In this document: positions 55,655 through 64,000 of the stretch, piece by piece
Numbering within the stretch: position 1 is the stretch's first letter
Layout: each line of letters opens with the position of its first letter
Assembly: GCF_047250385.1 (NCBI RefSeq)
Contig: NZ_JBLBVM010000048.1
Location: forward strand, 62,001 to 126,000
Direction of reading: 5' to 3'
DNA: 64,000 nt
From: Glaciecola sp047250385
GTDB taxonomy: Bacteria; Pseudomonadota; Gammaproteobacteria; Enterobacterales; Alteromonadaceae
Position numbers and translations under genes: made by a program
Notes under the pieces: model-generated
The model's input: only the letters and a program-made list of their open reading frames with translations
Database searches by the model: none
What the model was told of the DNA's origin: nothing

Positions 55655-56986
55655 ATGTCAGAAATGACTCCCAGAGAAATTGTACATGCATTAGATAAGC
55701 ACATTATTGGTCAATCTGATGCTAAAAAAGCCGTCTCTATCGCACTGCGAAATCGCTGGCGCCGGATGCAACTTGAGCCTGAACTTCGCCAAGAAGTTAC
55801 ACCTAAGAACATTTTAATGATTGGACCAACGGGTGTAGGTAAAACTGAAATCGCACGTCGATTGGCTAAATTGGCGAATGCTCCCTTCATAAAAGTCGAG
55901 GCAACAAAATTTACTGAAGTTGGTTATGTTGGTAAAGAAGTTGAAACGATAATACGTGATCTAGCAGACATCGCGGTGAAAATGACCAAAGAAGATGCCG
56001 CGAAGAAAGTGAAATATCGCGCGGAAGAAGCTGCTGAAGAACGAATCTTAGATATCTTATTGCCCCCTGCGAAAAGTGCTACAGGGGAGCGCGAAGAGAA
56101 TCAAGATAAAGGGACGCGTCAAGTATTTCGCAAGAAATTACGAGAAGGCCAACTAGATGATAAAGAAATAGAGTTAGATGTGGCTCTTCCACAAGTTGGC
56201 GTTGAAATTATGGCGCCTCCAGGCATGGAAGAAATGACCAATCAACTGCAAGGTATGTTTCAAAACCTCTCTGGTGAAAATAGTAAAAAGAAGAAGAAGC
56301 TGAAAGTTAAAGACGCGTTCAAGCTCTTAATAGAAGAAGAATCAAGCAAATTAGTGAATCAACAGGATTTAAAAGAAACGGCGATTGAGTCTCTTGAGCA
56401 AAATGGTATTGTTTTTATCGATGAGATTGACAAAATTTGTAAGCGAGAAGGTAATCAATCCGGTGACGTATCAAGAGAAGGTGTTCAACGCGATCTATTA
56501 CCCTTAGTTGAAGGCTCAACAGTGTCCACCAAGCATGGCATGGTTAAAACCGATCATATTTTGTTTATCGCTTCTGGCGCATTTCAAATGGCTAAACCAT
56601 CTGACTTAATTCCAGAGCTGCAAGGACGCCTTCCAATTAGAGTCGAGTTGTCGGCGTTGCGCGTGGAAGACTTCGTAAGAATCCTAACGGAACCAGATGC
56701 TTCTCTTACTTTGCAATACAAAGCATTATTGAAGACTGAAGGAGTGGATATCGATTTCACCGAGTCTGGTATTCAGCGAATTGCGGAAGTTGCATGGCAA
56801 GTGAACGAGAAAACCGAAAATATTGGTGCGCGTCGTCTTTACACTGTGCTGGAGCGCTTGATGGAGGAAATTTCATTTGAGGCTTCTGACAAGGCAGGGG
56901 AATCTTTGGTGATTGATAAAGAATATGTTAACCACCACTTGGAAAATTTAGCGGATAATGAAGACTTAAGCAGATTTATACTGTAG
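55655..56986 (+). CDS. hslU: ATP-dependent protease ATPase subunit HslU
   Basis: The AAA+ unfoldase is 443 residues. GPTGVGKTEIARR (Walker A, about 57), the Glu-rich I domain (about 110-240), VFIDEID (Walker B) and ENIGARRLYTVLERLMEE (sensor 2) are present. It feeds HslV. Co-transcribed with hslV, 74 bp downstream. Confidence 0.97.
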   Translation: MSEMTPREIVHALDKHIIGQSDAKKAVSIALRNRWRRMQLEPELRQEVTPKNILMIGPTGVGKTEIARRLAKLANAPFIKVEATKFTEVGYVGKEVETIIRDLADIAVKMTKEDAAKKVKYRAEEAAEERILDILLPPAKSATGEREENQDKGTRQVFRKKLREGQLDDKEIELDVALPQVGVEIMAPPGMEEMTNQLQGMFQNLSGENSKKKKKLKVKDAFKLLIEEESSKLVNQQDLKETAIESLEQNGIVFIDEIDKICKREGNQSGDVSREGVQRDLLPLVEGSTVSTKHGMVKTDHILFIASGAFQMAKPSDLIPELQGRLPIRVELSALRVEDFVRILTEPDASLTLQYKALLKTEGVDIDFTESGIQRIAEVAWQVNEKTENIGARRLYTVLERLMEEISFEASDKAGESLVIDKEYVNHHLENLADNEDLSRFIL

Positions 56987-57152
56987 TATATTTCTTAAGG
57001 CGTAAGTCTTTGCTTTTATACCTTGCTAGATAAGCGTTTATTTAGACTGAAAATATAAATAAGCTCGTCAAAATGAGCAATTTTCACAAGTAAAAGAAGC
57101 GGCGTTGCTGGTCTAGTCAACCGCAATGGACATAGCGTTTAATATTTGATTG

Positions 57153-57190
57153 AAACCCCACTAACTTTTCGTTTTTGGGGTTTTGTTCTT
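57153..57190 (+). terminator. probable hslVU terminator
   Basis: AAACCCCA (57153-57160) pairs with TGGGGTTT (57176-57183) across a 15-nt loop and is followed by TGTTCTT. The rest of 56987-57278 shows nothing coding. Confidence 0.65.
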
Positions 57191-57278
57191 CTAGATGCTT
57201 AAATCATTTCTAGTGGGTCTTAAACGTGCATGTTCAGACTTAGTTTGACTATTCAAGTGGGACATTTTGCTTTGCACA

Positions 57279-57322
57279 AAAAAGCGCGAATGCCTAATTT
57301 AGAATTAGCTCACCCGCGCTGA
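57279..57322 (-). terminator. terminator of the GG-leader peptide gene
   Basis: On the minus strand AGCGCG, an inner CTAATT-loop-AATTAG, then CGCGCT and six T residues. A two-tier stem with a U-tract, about 60 nt after the peptide stop codon, shows that the small gene is a true transcription unit. Confidence 0.75.
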
Positions 57323-57378
57323 AAGTATTATTGTCGATAGTAAAACAAGTTCCTTGAAACTGTGTGTATGACTACTGC

Positions 57379-57567
57379 TTATACATATGGCATTGGCACT
57401 TTGCCGTTACCAACTGTCGTGAAACCGTGCTCATCCGGAAACCCCATTTTTCGTGGTGCTAGAGGTTCATTTTTATAGTCGGGATCGAAGTTAAGTGGAG
57501 CGCCACCGAAAACGGCTAGCAGTTGTTCTTGATTTAATTCCTTGTGATTTTCTGTTTTATTTTTCAT
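57379..57567 (-). CDS. orphan double-glycine leader peptide (RiPP/bacteriocin-like precursor)
   Basis: The 62-residue product has a 22-residue leader ending ELNQEQLLAVFGG, which fits the double-glycine secretion leader (LxxEqL..V.GG) cleaved by peptidase-containing ABC transporters. The predicted core is 40 residues, starting APLNFDPDYKNEP and ending GNGKVPMPYV. It is rich in Pro, Gly and charged residues and has no Cys. A GGAA is near the ATG, and a terminator follows. No transporter, peptidase or modifying enzyme is in this window. I do not recognise the core. It could instead be a small secreted signalling peptide. Confidence 0.65.
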   Translation of the reverse strand: MKNKTENHKELNQEQLLAVFGGAPLNFDPDYKNEPLAPRKMGFPDEHGFTTVGNGKVPMPYV

Positions 57568-57862
57568 GCTTATTTCCAGTCTTAGTAGTTAATTGACCAA
57601 TAAATAAGTAAGTAACATAGGCCAGTCTTTAAGATAGCCTATGCCCTCACCATCCGTGGTAGGTATTTGCCTGATTCCCTTCAGACGCATTTAGAATAGT
57701 TGAATAAAGAATGTCGGGCTACTGATCGCACGACCAGATTGTGAACCTTAACAATAATAACTGGTCTATAGGCTTGCTGTCTCGTACAAATACTAGGACA
57801 ATAAAGACACACCTATTTGGTTTTTTTACGAAGTTTTTACTTACAAATTTAAGGGGCAGGTT
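57568..57862. promoter_or_regulatory. divergent region between the GG-leader gene and tamA
   Basis: Two inverted repeats are seen: CATAGGC (57616-57622) with GCCTATG (57637-57643), and GACCAG (57732-57737) with CTGGTC (57761-57766), the latter enclosing ATTGT/ACAAT. A copy of GACACACCTATTT lies at 57806-57818. Promoters for both genes should be here but were not assigned. Confidence 0.4.
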
Positions 57863-59668
57863 ATTTCCTTCTTTTCAAGTTGCCGATACTGTATCAGCAA
57901 CGTTCTCATCCTAATTGTTTTTGTTTTTCATGCTCCCGCGCTTGCAAAGTGGGAAGTGAAATCTGCAGATGACAATAAAAGCATAGACAGCCAAATCGTA
58001 GATAATATTCAATTACATTTGGCGGGGCAGAGTTTTCCTGAAAACGATTATGAGATTGCACAGTTCGAGAAGCAAATTCGCACCAAAGTCTCGACAGCAA
58101 TCCGTGCTTTTTCTTTTTATCAATCAACGATTGAATTTAAAAATCTCAATAAAAAATCATTTGAAAATGGCGGAGTCTTAATAGTCGTCAACTTAGGGCC
58201 TAAATTGTCTGTCAATGCTGTGACCTTAGAGTTCGATGAACAAGTAATGCAAGAAGCGCATTTTCCTGTTGAGCTAAGTGAACTCATTAGCGCCTTGAAA
58301 GCCCTTGAGAGAAAACCTTTAGATCAATCTAAATACGATGGAATTAAAACAAGAATTCAGTCTTATGCACTAATCTTTGGTTATTTTGATTTCGTACTCG
58401 ATAAAAATGAAGTGCAAGTAAGCTTGGCGGACAACCAAGCAAACATCTACTGGAAGTTTAAGTTTGGTCCACGTTATCGCTTCGGACCATTATCTTATAT
58501 TGCAGAGGATAGAGGCATGGCTCTAGTTGAAGCCGTTAAGCCTTTTAACGAAGAAGCATATTTTGATCAGCAACTAATTAGTCAGTTCACTCAGTCAATT
58601 CGACAAACCGCCTACTATGAAAACGTAATTGTCAGAGCCAATATTAATGCTATGAGCAGCGAAGACAAGGTAAATAAGATTGTGCCCATTGAAGTGTTAC
58701 TTACAGCCAAACCGCGAGACACTTATCAATTTGGTATTGGTGCATCTACTGACTCGGGACCAAGAGTCACTGCTAACTGGAAAAGGCCATGGGTGAATTT
58801 ACGAGGGCACAGTTTATCCTCTGAATTGTACATTTCAGGTCCGAAAAAGAACGTTTCTATGGCTTACACCATTCCTATGGCAAACCCTCTCAATGACTTT
58901 CTAAAAATCCAAGGTGGATATCAAGAGCTGAATGAAGAACAGCGCGATAGCCAGACATACACGCTTGCCGTTCAGCGCCAATTCGGAGCGAAGGAAAAAG
59001 ATGATTGGGACAAGATTGTGTTTCTGCGTTATGAATATGAAAACTTTATTCAAGGTATCGATGAAGAACAATCGACGCAGCTATTAATGCCTGGAATTAC
59101 ATTTAATCGAGTAAGAAAACAAGGTGATTTGTTCGTAGATTGGGGCGACCGTCAGCAACTTACGTTAGAAACAGCATCGGATAGCGTTATTTCTGACATT
59201 AACGTAGTCCGTGTTACGGCTCGAACTAAATGGATTAGAACTTTTGGTAAACACCGTTTCATCTTGCGGGGAGACGCTGGCGCAATTGTTACAAATGATT
59301 TTGATAGAGTGCCTGCGAGTCTGAGGTTTTTCGTCGGTGGTGACCAAAGTGTGCGTGGCTTTGGCTTGAACTCGGTAAGTGAAACGAGAATTGATGACAC
59401 CACTGGTGAGGAAGAACTTATTGGCGCGCAATTTCTTGCTGTTGGCAGCACAGAGTATGCTTACCCTATTAGCGATGAATGGAGAATGGCTGTCTTTTTA
59501 GATGCGGGTAGCGCAAGTAATGACTTTGGAAAATCGCCCATTTATGGAACTGGGCTAGGTGCGCATTGGTTATCTCCTGTTGGTACAATAAGATTGTATA
59601 TAGCAAGGGGGTTCAGTGATGAAGAGAAAACGTGGCGACTCCACTTTTCAATAGGTCCGGGGATTTAA
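57863..59668 (+). CDS. tamA: TamA outer-membrane translocation/assembly protein (Omp85 family)
   Basis: The product is about 601 residues if started at 57863. Three POTRA domains (about 30-290) precede a C-terminal 16-strand barrel with the Omp85 motif VRGFGLNSVSE and the final strand ending SIGPGI. The first good in-frame codon (GTG 57956) cuts into the mature protein. Upstream the frame stays open and encodes a hydrophobic signal ending HAPALA. AAGGGG at 57851-57856 sits 6 nt before ATT at 57863. No ATG, GTG or TTG is in that stretch, so a rare ATT start is proposed. tamB starts 1 bp after its stop codon. Confidence 0.88.
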   Translation: MSFFSSCRYCISNVLILIVFVFHAPALAKWEVKSADDNKSIDSQIVDNIQLHLAGQSFPENDYEIAQFEKQIRTKVSTAIRAFSFYQSTIEFKNLNKKSFENGGVLIVVNLGPKLSVNAVTLEFDEQVMQEAHFPVELSELISALKALERKPLDQSKYDGIKTRIQSYALIFGYFDFVLDKNEVQVSLADNQANIYWKFKFGPRYRFGPLSYIAEDRGMALVEAVKPFNEEAYFDQQLISQFTQSIRQTAYYENVIVRANINAMSSEDKVNKIVPIEVLLTAKPRDTYQFGIGASTDSGPRVTANWKRPWVNLRGHSLSSELYISGPKKNVSMAYTIPMANPLNDFLKIQGGYQELNEEQRDSQTYTLAVQRQFGAKEKDDWDKIVFLRYEYENFIQGIDEEQSTQLLMPGITFNRVRKQGDLFVDWGDRQQLTLETASDSVISDINVVRVTARTKWIRTFGKHRFILRGDAGAIVTNDFDRVPASLRFFVGGDQSVRGFGLNSVSETRIDDTTGEEELIGAQFLAVGSTEYAYPISDEWRMAVFLDAGSASNDFGKSPIYGTGLGAHWLSPVGTIRLYIARGFSDEEKTWRLHFSIGPGI

Positions 59669-59669
59669 A

Positions 59670-62600
59670 ATGACAAAGACTCGGATTTTCAATCGTTTTT
59701 TAAAAATAGCATCGTGGACATTGTTGTCGCTTGTTCTCATTATTGCGCTTATCGTTAGCTTTGCTTTATCGAGTACAGGTACGAAATGGGCAATAGACTA
59801 CGTTAATGAGGGGGGCTTTGGTGTCAATGTTGACTACAAGAGCGGAAGCTTATACTCAGAACTTCAACTCAAGCAGGTTAAGTTGCAACAACCGGGTTTG
59901 GATGCAAGCTTAGGTGATATCTCACTCGATTTAAGTCTGAGTTGCCTTTTTGTCGGTGAAGTTTGCATCAATAAACTGCACTTAAACAAAGTCAATATCG
60001 CGTTGGGAGATATGCCAGCAAGTGTTGAAGAAGTAGAGGAAACTAAAAATAAACTCATTAAGCTTCCTATTTTACTTAGCTTGAATGAACTAAAAGTAGG
60101 CGAAATCCTATTATCTCAACATAGCTTCGAGATGGTGCGACTCAATGACTTGTTGTTGTCACTCTCCTTTCAAGACCGTTTGAATATTACTCGCTTGGAC
60201 TTTGCATCATTGGCGTTGAATTTACCAAAGGCGACTGATGTTACTAAGCCGGTTGCTCCTGTGACACCTAAAAACGAACAAAGGCCAAGGGAATGGTTGA
60301 GTGCCTTAGCCAACTATCAATATGAAGTAATTAAGATCCCAGAAGTTTTTATTCCTATTGAGTTAGCTTTGAAAAACGCCACACTTCGAAATATGTGTGT
60401 TAAGCAACAAATGGGGGATGATTCGTTTTCAACTGTGTTATGCACCGACATTTTAGCTTTTGAATTAGGTTTGAAGAACCAAAAACTTGAAACAACAGTC
60501 GTAATAGATAGTTTAAACCAAGGCCCAGTAGAACCTGCATTTGCACCAACACACCTCAAACTCAAAGCATCGTTGAACTTCGCGAAAAACTTTGAGCACA
60601 ACATCTTACTTTACGCTCTGAAAAAGGACACACCTATTTCGGACCTCTCACCCAAACCAAAAGCGCTAAAAATAGACACACCTATTTTCAACAATGGCAA
60701 AGGTTTCGAACTTAAAAATCAAGGTAGTTTAAACAAAATAGACTTGGCTCTTACGCACTTACCAACTCAGCAAAAATTATTGAGTATCAACGCTGCAATT
60801 GATTTAGCTTCCTTGAACCTGCCTTTAAAGGCGGATATAAAGCTCGAGGAGTTGAAACCGGCTGTAGAGGACGCGATTAAAGCTTGGCTGCCCAGCCTAA
60901 CTGATGCTGATTTAGCACCGCTAATAGGTGTGTCCTTGTTGCAAGCTAGGGTTGACGGGGATATGCAGGGATATCGTTTTACAAGCATGCTTAGATCAGA
61001 CGAGTTTATGGGAGTGAGTGATGCGGAGATTAATGCTTTGTTCAAGCCAATGGGAAGGAGGTTACAAGCCCGTTCGCTGGTCGATATTCAAAAATTGAAT
61101 CTAAGTGGAAGTATCGGAAATATCGATTATACAGGTAAGGCTAAAATTGCACCCAATGCGAATAATGAAACGGAATTGGCGTTTAACGGCAAATTGTCTC
61201 TCGATTCTTTAAAGTTATCCAAGGTGAATCCTACTTTGGAATCGCTTATTTCAGGCTCAGTTCCTCACACTATCCTCATCACTGAAACAACACAATCAGG
61301 CAGTGTACAAGGCGCGTCATTGCGTGGCTCTTGGCAAAACTTGCCGTTATCACTAGTTGCCGATGCTGAATTGGAAAAAAGTGGCAATATTTTGGTTCAA
61401 GGCGTGCGCTTAACGCAAGGTGAAAATAATCTAAACGTGCAAGGAAATTTATATTCATCTCAAGCTCTTGAGTCCATGGCTGAGATGGGGGTGAATTTCC
61501 CAAATCAGGAAAAAGTAAGTGCTTCAAGTCTTGATTTTAAACTTAATTTAGAAGCCTTAAGTGATATTTATCCAGAATTACAGGGGCAACTTTTTGCACG
61601 AGGAAATGCATCAGGCTCAATCGAAAAACCGAAAATTGTTATACAAGCCAATGCTAAAGAGGTGGTTGTTGGAGGTCTTCGCTTAGAGGATGCATTGATA
61701 GACGCCAGTGTCGATATGGCTAATAAATTATCCTCCAAAGCACAAGTCTCAATAGTTAACTTGTATACAGGTGGACAGAATATCCCTCAACTCGATCTTC
61801 AAATTAGTGGTGATGAAGATGAACAGTCACTAAGGCTCGATATACCCGAAGGTGAATATATCACACAGCAGTATTTCAAAGGGAAGCTGAATGCGGACAA
61901 TACTGGCTGGTCAGGGAAATGGTTACAAGGCAGTATTGTTTCTAGTTTCGCTGAGCTTTCATTACAAAGTGAGCCAGAAGTCGCCATCAACTTACAGCCT
62001 TTCAGTTTACAGTTAGAGCAACATTGCTGGGAAGGGCGCTCAGATAAGCTGTGTATCGGCAATGTAAATGCCACACAAGAAGCTGCAAAAACCAAACTTT
62101 CACTCGATTACAATGTAATGAATGCTGGGATTGCCCAGCTTCTACCAACGTTTGATATTGAGCAATCTTCGCTTGATTTAAATGCCGACATTGATGTGGA
62201 CTGGCAGCAAATACAAGGGCTAAACTTTTCGGCCGATATATCAGCCGCGAACGCGACACTCGTTTCGAACGATAGCAAGGTTAATATAGAGAATATTCAG
62301 GCAAAGGTTCAAGGTACGCCGAAGAGCATTGAAAGTAGTTTTAGCTTTGATAGTACCGAAGCTGGAACGGTTAGTCTAAATAGTCAATTAGATTTAAGCA
62401 ATCAGCCTTATCAACATCAAGGTAAGCTCGTTATCAGCGACTTTGCCGTGTCCTATTTTGCTTCATTCATTACTGAAGTGAAGAAGCTCAATGGAGATAT
62501 TAACGCCGACATTACATTTGAGGGACCTGTAGACAAGCCTGCACTGCAAGGTGAACTGACCTTAGCTGATGGTGCTGTGATTTTAAAAGCTTATCCATTA

Positions 62601-63695
62601 AGGTTGGCGGACTACAATCAAAAAGTCGTATTTAATGGCTCTAAAGCCGATTTTTCAGGCCAATTTAGGCTTGGTGAAGGCAGAGGTAGCATCGATGGCG
62701 ATCTCGACTTTAGCGACGCACTTCTGGTGAATTTGCAAGTGTTGGGGGATAAGCTTGATATTGCCTACGAAACTTATAAATTCCAAGTTTCACCTGATCT
62801 CAAAATCAATTTAAGACCCGATTTATTATCTGTTGCAGGCGATGTTGAAGTGCCTTATGCCAGAATAAAGATCAAATCACTTCCCCCAAGTGCCAAGACA
62901 CCGACTCAAGATATTATTGTTGTTGATGAGAAGAAGGTCGCAAACCAGTCTTCAATCCCTCTTGATGTGAACGTAAATATCTTAATTGATAAAGCTAAAA
63001 AAGGGGAGGTTAAACTTGATGCACTGGACTTGAAAGCCGAGCTAAGCGGAGATCTTAATGTTCAACTTGATGCCAAAAATACAAGAGTGAACGGTATCGT
63101 TCAAGTGCTAAAAGGAGATTACGAAGCCTACTCACAAGTCCTTCAAATTAGGAAGGGAGACATTAGTTTTAGTGGCCAACCTGATGTACCTGCATTTGAT
63201 ATAGAGGCAATTCGAAATCCGTTGAACACTAAAGACGATGTGGTTGCGGGTATTCGTGTTACGGGGAATGCTATTAAGCCAAGGGTAGAACTTTTTTCCG
63301 AGCCATCTATGGAACAAGCACGGCAATTGTCGTACCTCATCAGTGGCGCAGATAATTTTGGAGCGGGTGGTGAGTCATCCGACTCCAATACGACTTTGGT
63401 TAATGCTTTAGTAAGCTACGGTGTTGGCCGAAGTGAAAATGGCATTGGTAGCCTAGGTCAAAAGCTCGGTGTTAAAGATTTAAATATACAAACTGCTGGG
63501 CAAGGCGGTGATACGCAAGTGCAGTTATCAGGTCAATTAGCTGAAGGTGTTAAGATCACTTATGGCATTGGCGTATTTGATTCTGTTAGTGAGGTAAGTG
63601 TTCACTACCAATTACTTCCCCAGTTATATTTAGAAGCAGTAAGTGGCGTGAATAATACACTCGATTTGTACTATCAAATTACGAGCAAAGATTAG
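59670..63695 (+). CDS. tamB: TamB inner-membrane bridge of the translocation and assembly module
   Basis: The 1341-residue AsmA-like protein spans the periplasm with TamA and is implicated in lipid transport and barrel assembly. An N-terminal transmembrane helix (about 12-36) leads into an extended beta-taco body. The C-terminal DUF490 region (about 960-1341) contains LNGDINADITFEGPVDKPALQGELTL-type repeats and ends YYQITSKD. The gene contains three copies of a GGACACACCTATT repeat at about residues 318-424. Confidence 0.94.
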   Translation: MTKTRIFNRFLKIASWTLLSLVLIIALIVSFALSSTGTKWAIDYVNEGGFGVNVDYKSGSLYSELQLKQVKLQQPGLDASLGDISLDLSLSCLFVGEVCINKLHLNKVNIALGDMPASVEEVEETKNKLIKLPILLSLNELKVGEILLSQHSFEMVRLNDLLLSLSFQDRLNITRLDFASLALNLPKATDVTKPVAPVTPKNEQRPREWLSALANYQYEVIKIPEVFIPIELALKNATLRNMCVKQQMGDDSFSTVLCTDILAFELGLKNQKLETTVVIDSLNQGPVEPAFAPTHLKLKASLNFAKNFEHNILLYALKKDTPISDLSPKPKALKIDTPIFNNGKGFELKNQGSLNKIDLALTHLPTQQKLLSINAAIDLASLNLPLKADIKLEELKPAVEDAIKAWLPSLTDADLAPLIGVSLLQARVDGDMQGYRFTSMLRSDEFMGVSDAEINALFKPMGRRLQARSLVDIQKLNLSGSIGNIDYTGKAKIAPNANNETELAFNGKLSLDSLKLSKVNPTLESLISGSVPHTILITETTQSGSVQGASLRGSWQNLPLSLVADAELEKSGNILVQGVRLTQGENNLNVQGNLYSSQALESMAEMGVNFPNQEKVSASSLDFKLNLEALSDIYPELQGQLFARGNASGSIEKPKIVIQANAKEVVVGGLRLEDALIDASVDMANKLSSKAQVSIVNLYTGGQNIPQLDLQISGDEDEQSLRLDIPEGEYITQQYFKGKLNADNTGWSGKWLQGSIVSSFAELSLQSEPEVAINLQPFSLQLEQHCWEGRSDKLCIGNVNATQEAAKTKLSLDYNVMNAGIAQLLPTFDIEQSSLDLNADIDVDWQQIQGLNFSADISAANATLVSNDSKVNIENIQAKVQGTPKSIESSFSFDSTEAGTVSLNSQLDLSNQPYQHQGKLVISDFAVSYFASFITEVKKLNGDINADITFEGPVDKPALQGELTLADGAVILKAYPLRLADYNQKVVFNGSKADFSGQFRLGEGRGSIDGDLDFSDALLVNLQVLGDKLDIAYETYKFQVSPDLKINLRPDLLSVAGDVEVPYARIKIKSLPPSAKTPTQDIIVVDEKKVANQSSIPLDVNVNILIDKAKKGEVKLDALDLKAELSGDLNVQLDAKNTRVNGIVQVLKGDYEAYSQVLQIRKGDISFSGQPDVPAFDIEAIRNPLNTKDDVVAGIRVTGNAIKPRVELFSEPSMEQARQLSYLISGADNFGAGGESSDSNTTLVNALVSYGVGRSENGIGSLGQKLGVKDLNIQTAGQGGDTQVQLSGQLAEGVKITYGIGVFDSVSEVSVHYQLLPQLYLEAVSGVNNTLDLYYQITSKD
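60626..60935. repeat. REP-like GGACACACCTATTT copies inside tamB
   Basis: GGACACACCTATTT at 60626-60639 and GACACACCTATTTT at 60676-60689 are direct copies. AATAGGTGTGTCC at 60923-60935 is the inverted copy. The direct copies both encode DTPI, in a short segment (about residues 320-345) that looks inserted. A further copy is at 57806-57818, before tamA. Confidence 0.7.
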
Positions 63696-63702
63696 AGGAT
63701 AG

Positions 63703-63750
63703 AAAGCCCAGGAGAGGCTGATTAATTCAGTAGGGCCTGGGCTTTTCATT
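63703..63750 (+). terminator. terminator of tamAB
   Basis: AAAGCCCAGG (63703-63712) pairs perfectly with CCTGGGCTTT (63736-63745), with an inner CTGA/TCAG; TTTTCATTTT follows. Confidence 0.85.
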
Positions 63751-63772
63751 TTAGTTTATGTCACTTGTCATT

Positions 63773-64000
63773 TTACGAAGCCATATCGTATAGGTCCTTA
63801 TAATAGTTCGCCATTAGAGTTGCTCTGTTACTTATATTTAGCTTGCGATAAATATTGGCGCAATGGAACTTCACAGTCCGTTCACTTATAAATAAATCAG
63901 CTGCAATCAGCTTGTTCGGTAAGCCCTCCATTATCTTCATTGCAATTTGTTTTTCGCGCTTAGACAGCGTTTGTATTAGAGTTATCATATTCATCATTGT
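63773..64000 (-). CDS. LuxR-type HTH regulator, 5' end outside the window
   Basis: The visible 75 codons are a complete C-terminal LuxR/GerE DNA-binding domain: LSKREKQIAMKIMEGLPNK, ISERTVKFHCANIYRKL and NRATLMANY. The frame is open to the window edge, so an N-terminal domain (receiver or ligand-binding) probably precedes it. ATGs at 63997 could also start a domain-only protein. Target genes unknown. Confidence 0.85.
   Translation of the reverse strand, partial: TMMNMITLIQTLSKREKQIAMKIMEGLPNKLIAADLFISERTVKFHCANIYRKLNISNRATLMANYYKDLYDMAS

Noticed and set aside
57379..57567. Full bacteriocin cluster around the GG-leader gene
   Set aside because: No exporter, immunity or modification gene is present in the window, so only an orphan precursor is claimed.

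Overview
This is a 64 kb stretch of a gammaproteobacterial chromosome of low to moderate G+C. The gene neighbourhoods are the classic ones of that class: fadBA beside pepQ, ispB-rplU-rpmA-obgE, ftsB-ispD-ispF-truD-surE-pcm-nlpD-rpoS, ygiF divergent from ygiM, and priA-ftsN-hslVU. The style suggests a marine, aerobic, amino-acid-using heterotroph, for example of the Kangiellaceae or Alteromonadales, but the sequence alone does not fix the genus. No tRNA, rRNA, prophage, transposase, integrase or CRISPR array was seen.

Layout. 1-6 kb: the end of a molybdopterin oxidoreductase, a MATE exporter, glutamate dehydrogenase and a HAD phosphatase lipoprotein. 6-12.8 kb: a cytochrome bd (cyanide-insensitive type) operon cydABDC, with a structured upstream region and a DUF2177 membrane protein. 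12.8-18.4 kb: gamma-glutamyltransferase, a YgjP-like metallopeptidase, YacL, RluA, exonuclease III and two small membrane proteins. 18.4-25.5 kb: the beta-oxidation operon fadBA, divergent from slt and pepQ. 25.8-30.7 kb: ispB, rplU-rpmA, obgE and folA. The 0.9 kb gap between rpmA and obgE carries the most unusual DNA in the window. 30.7-39.6 kb: a minus-strand run of eleven genes from a TIGR03545 protein through ftsB, the MEP-pathway genes, truD, surE, pcm, nlpD and rpoS to a small membrane protein. 40-51 kb: putA without a DNA-binding domain, a TRIC channel, ygiM/ygiF, ahpC, ahpF and a short malic enzyme. 51-57 kb: rpmE, priA, ftsN and hslVU behind a sigma-32-like promoter. 57-64 kb: an orphan double-glycine leader peptide gene, tamA-tamB, and a truncated LuxR-type regulator.

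Functional picture. Proline and glutamate catabolism (putA, gdhA, pepQ, ggt), fatty-acid oxidation (fadBA) and malic enzyme feed a respiratory chain that includes a bd oxidase. Stress functions are dense: ahpCF, rpoS, pcm, surE, hslVU and xth. Envelope biogenesis is covered by slt, nlpD, ftsB, ftsN and tamAB.

The strongest candidate for something undescribed is a pair of oppositely oriented elements at 28.3-28.7 kb. Each has near-perfect 27-32 bp inverted arms enclosing exactly 54 nt that fold into two hairpins with GGA in the loop. Six base pairs change in a compensating way between the two copies, and one loop matches the CsrA/RsmA SELEX consensus. Next in interest are the orphan GG-leader peptide (57379-57567), a tamA frame whose signal peptide has no ATG, GTG or TTG start, and GGACACACCTATTT repeats inside tamB.
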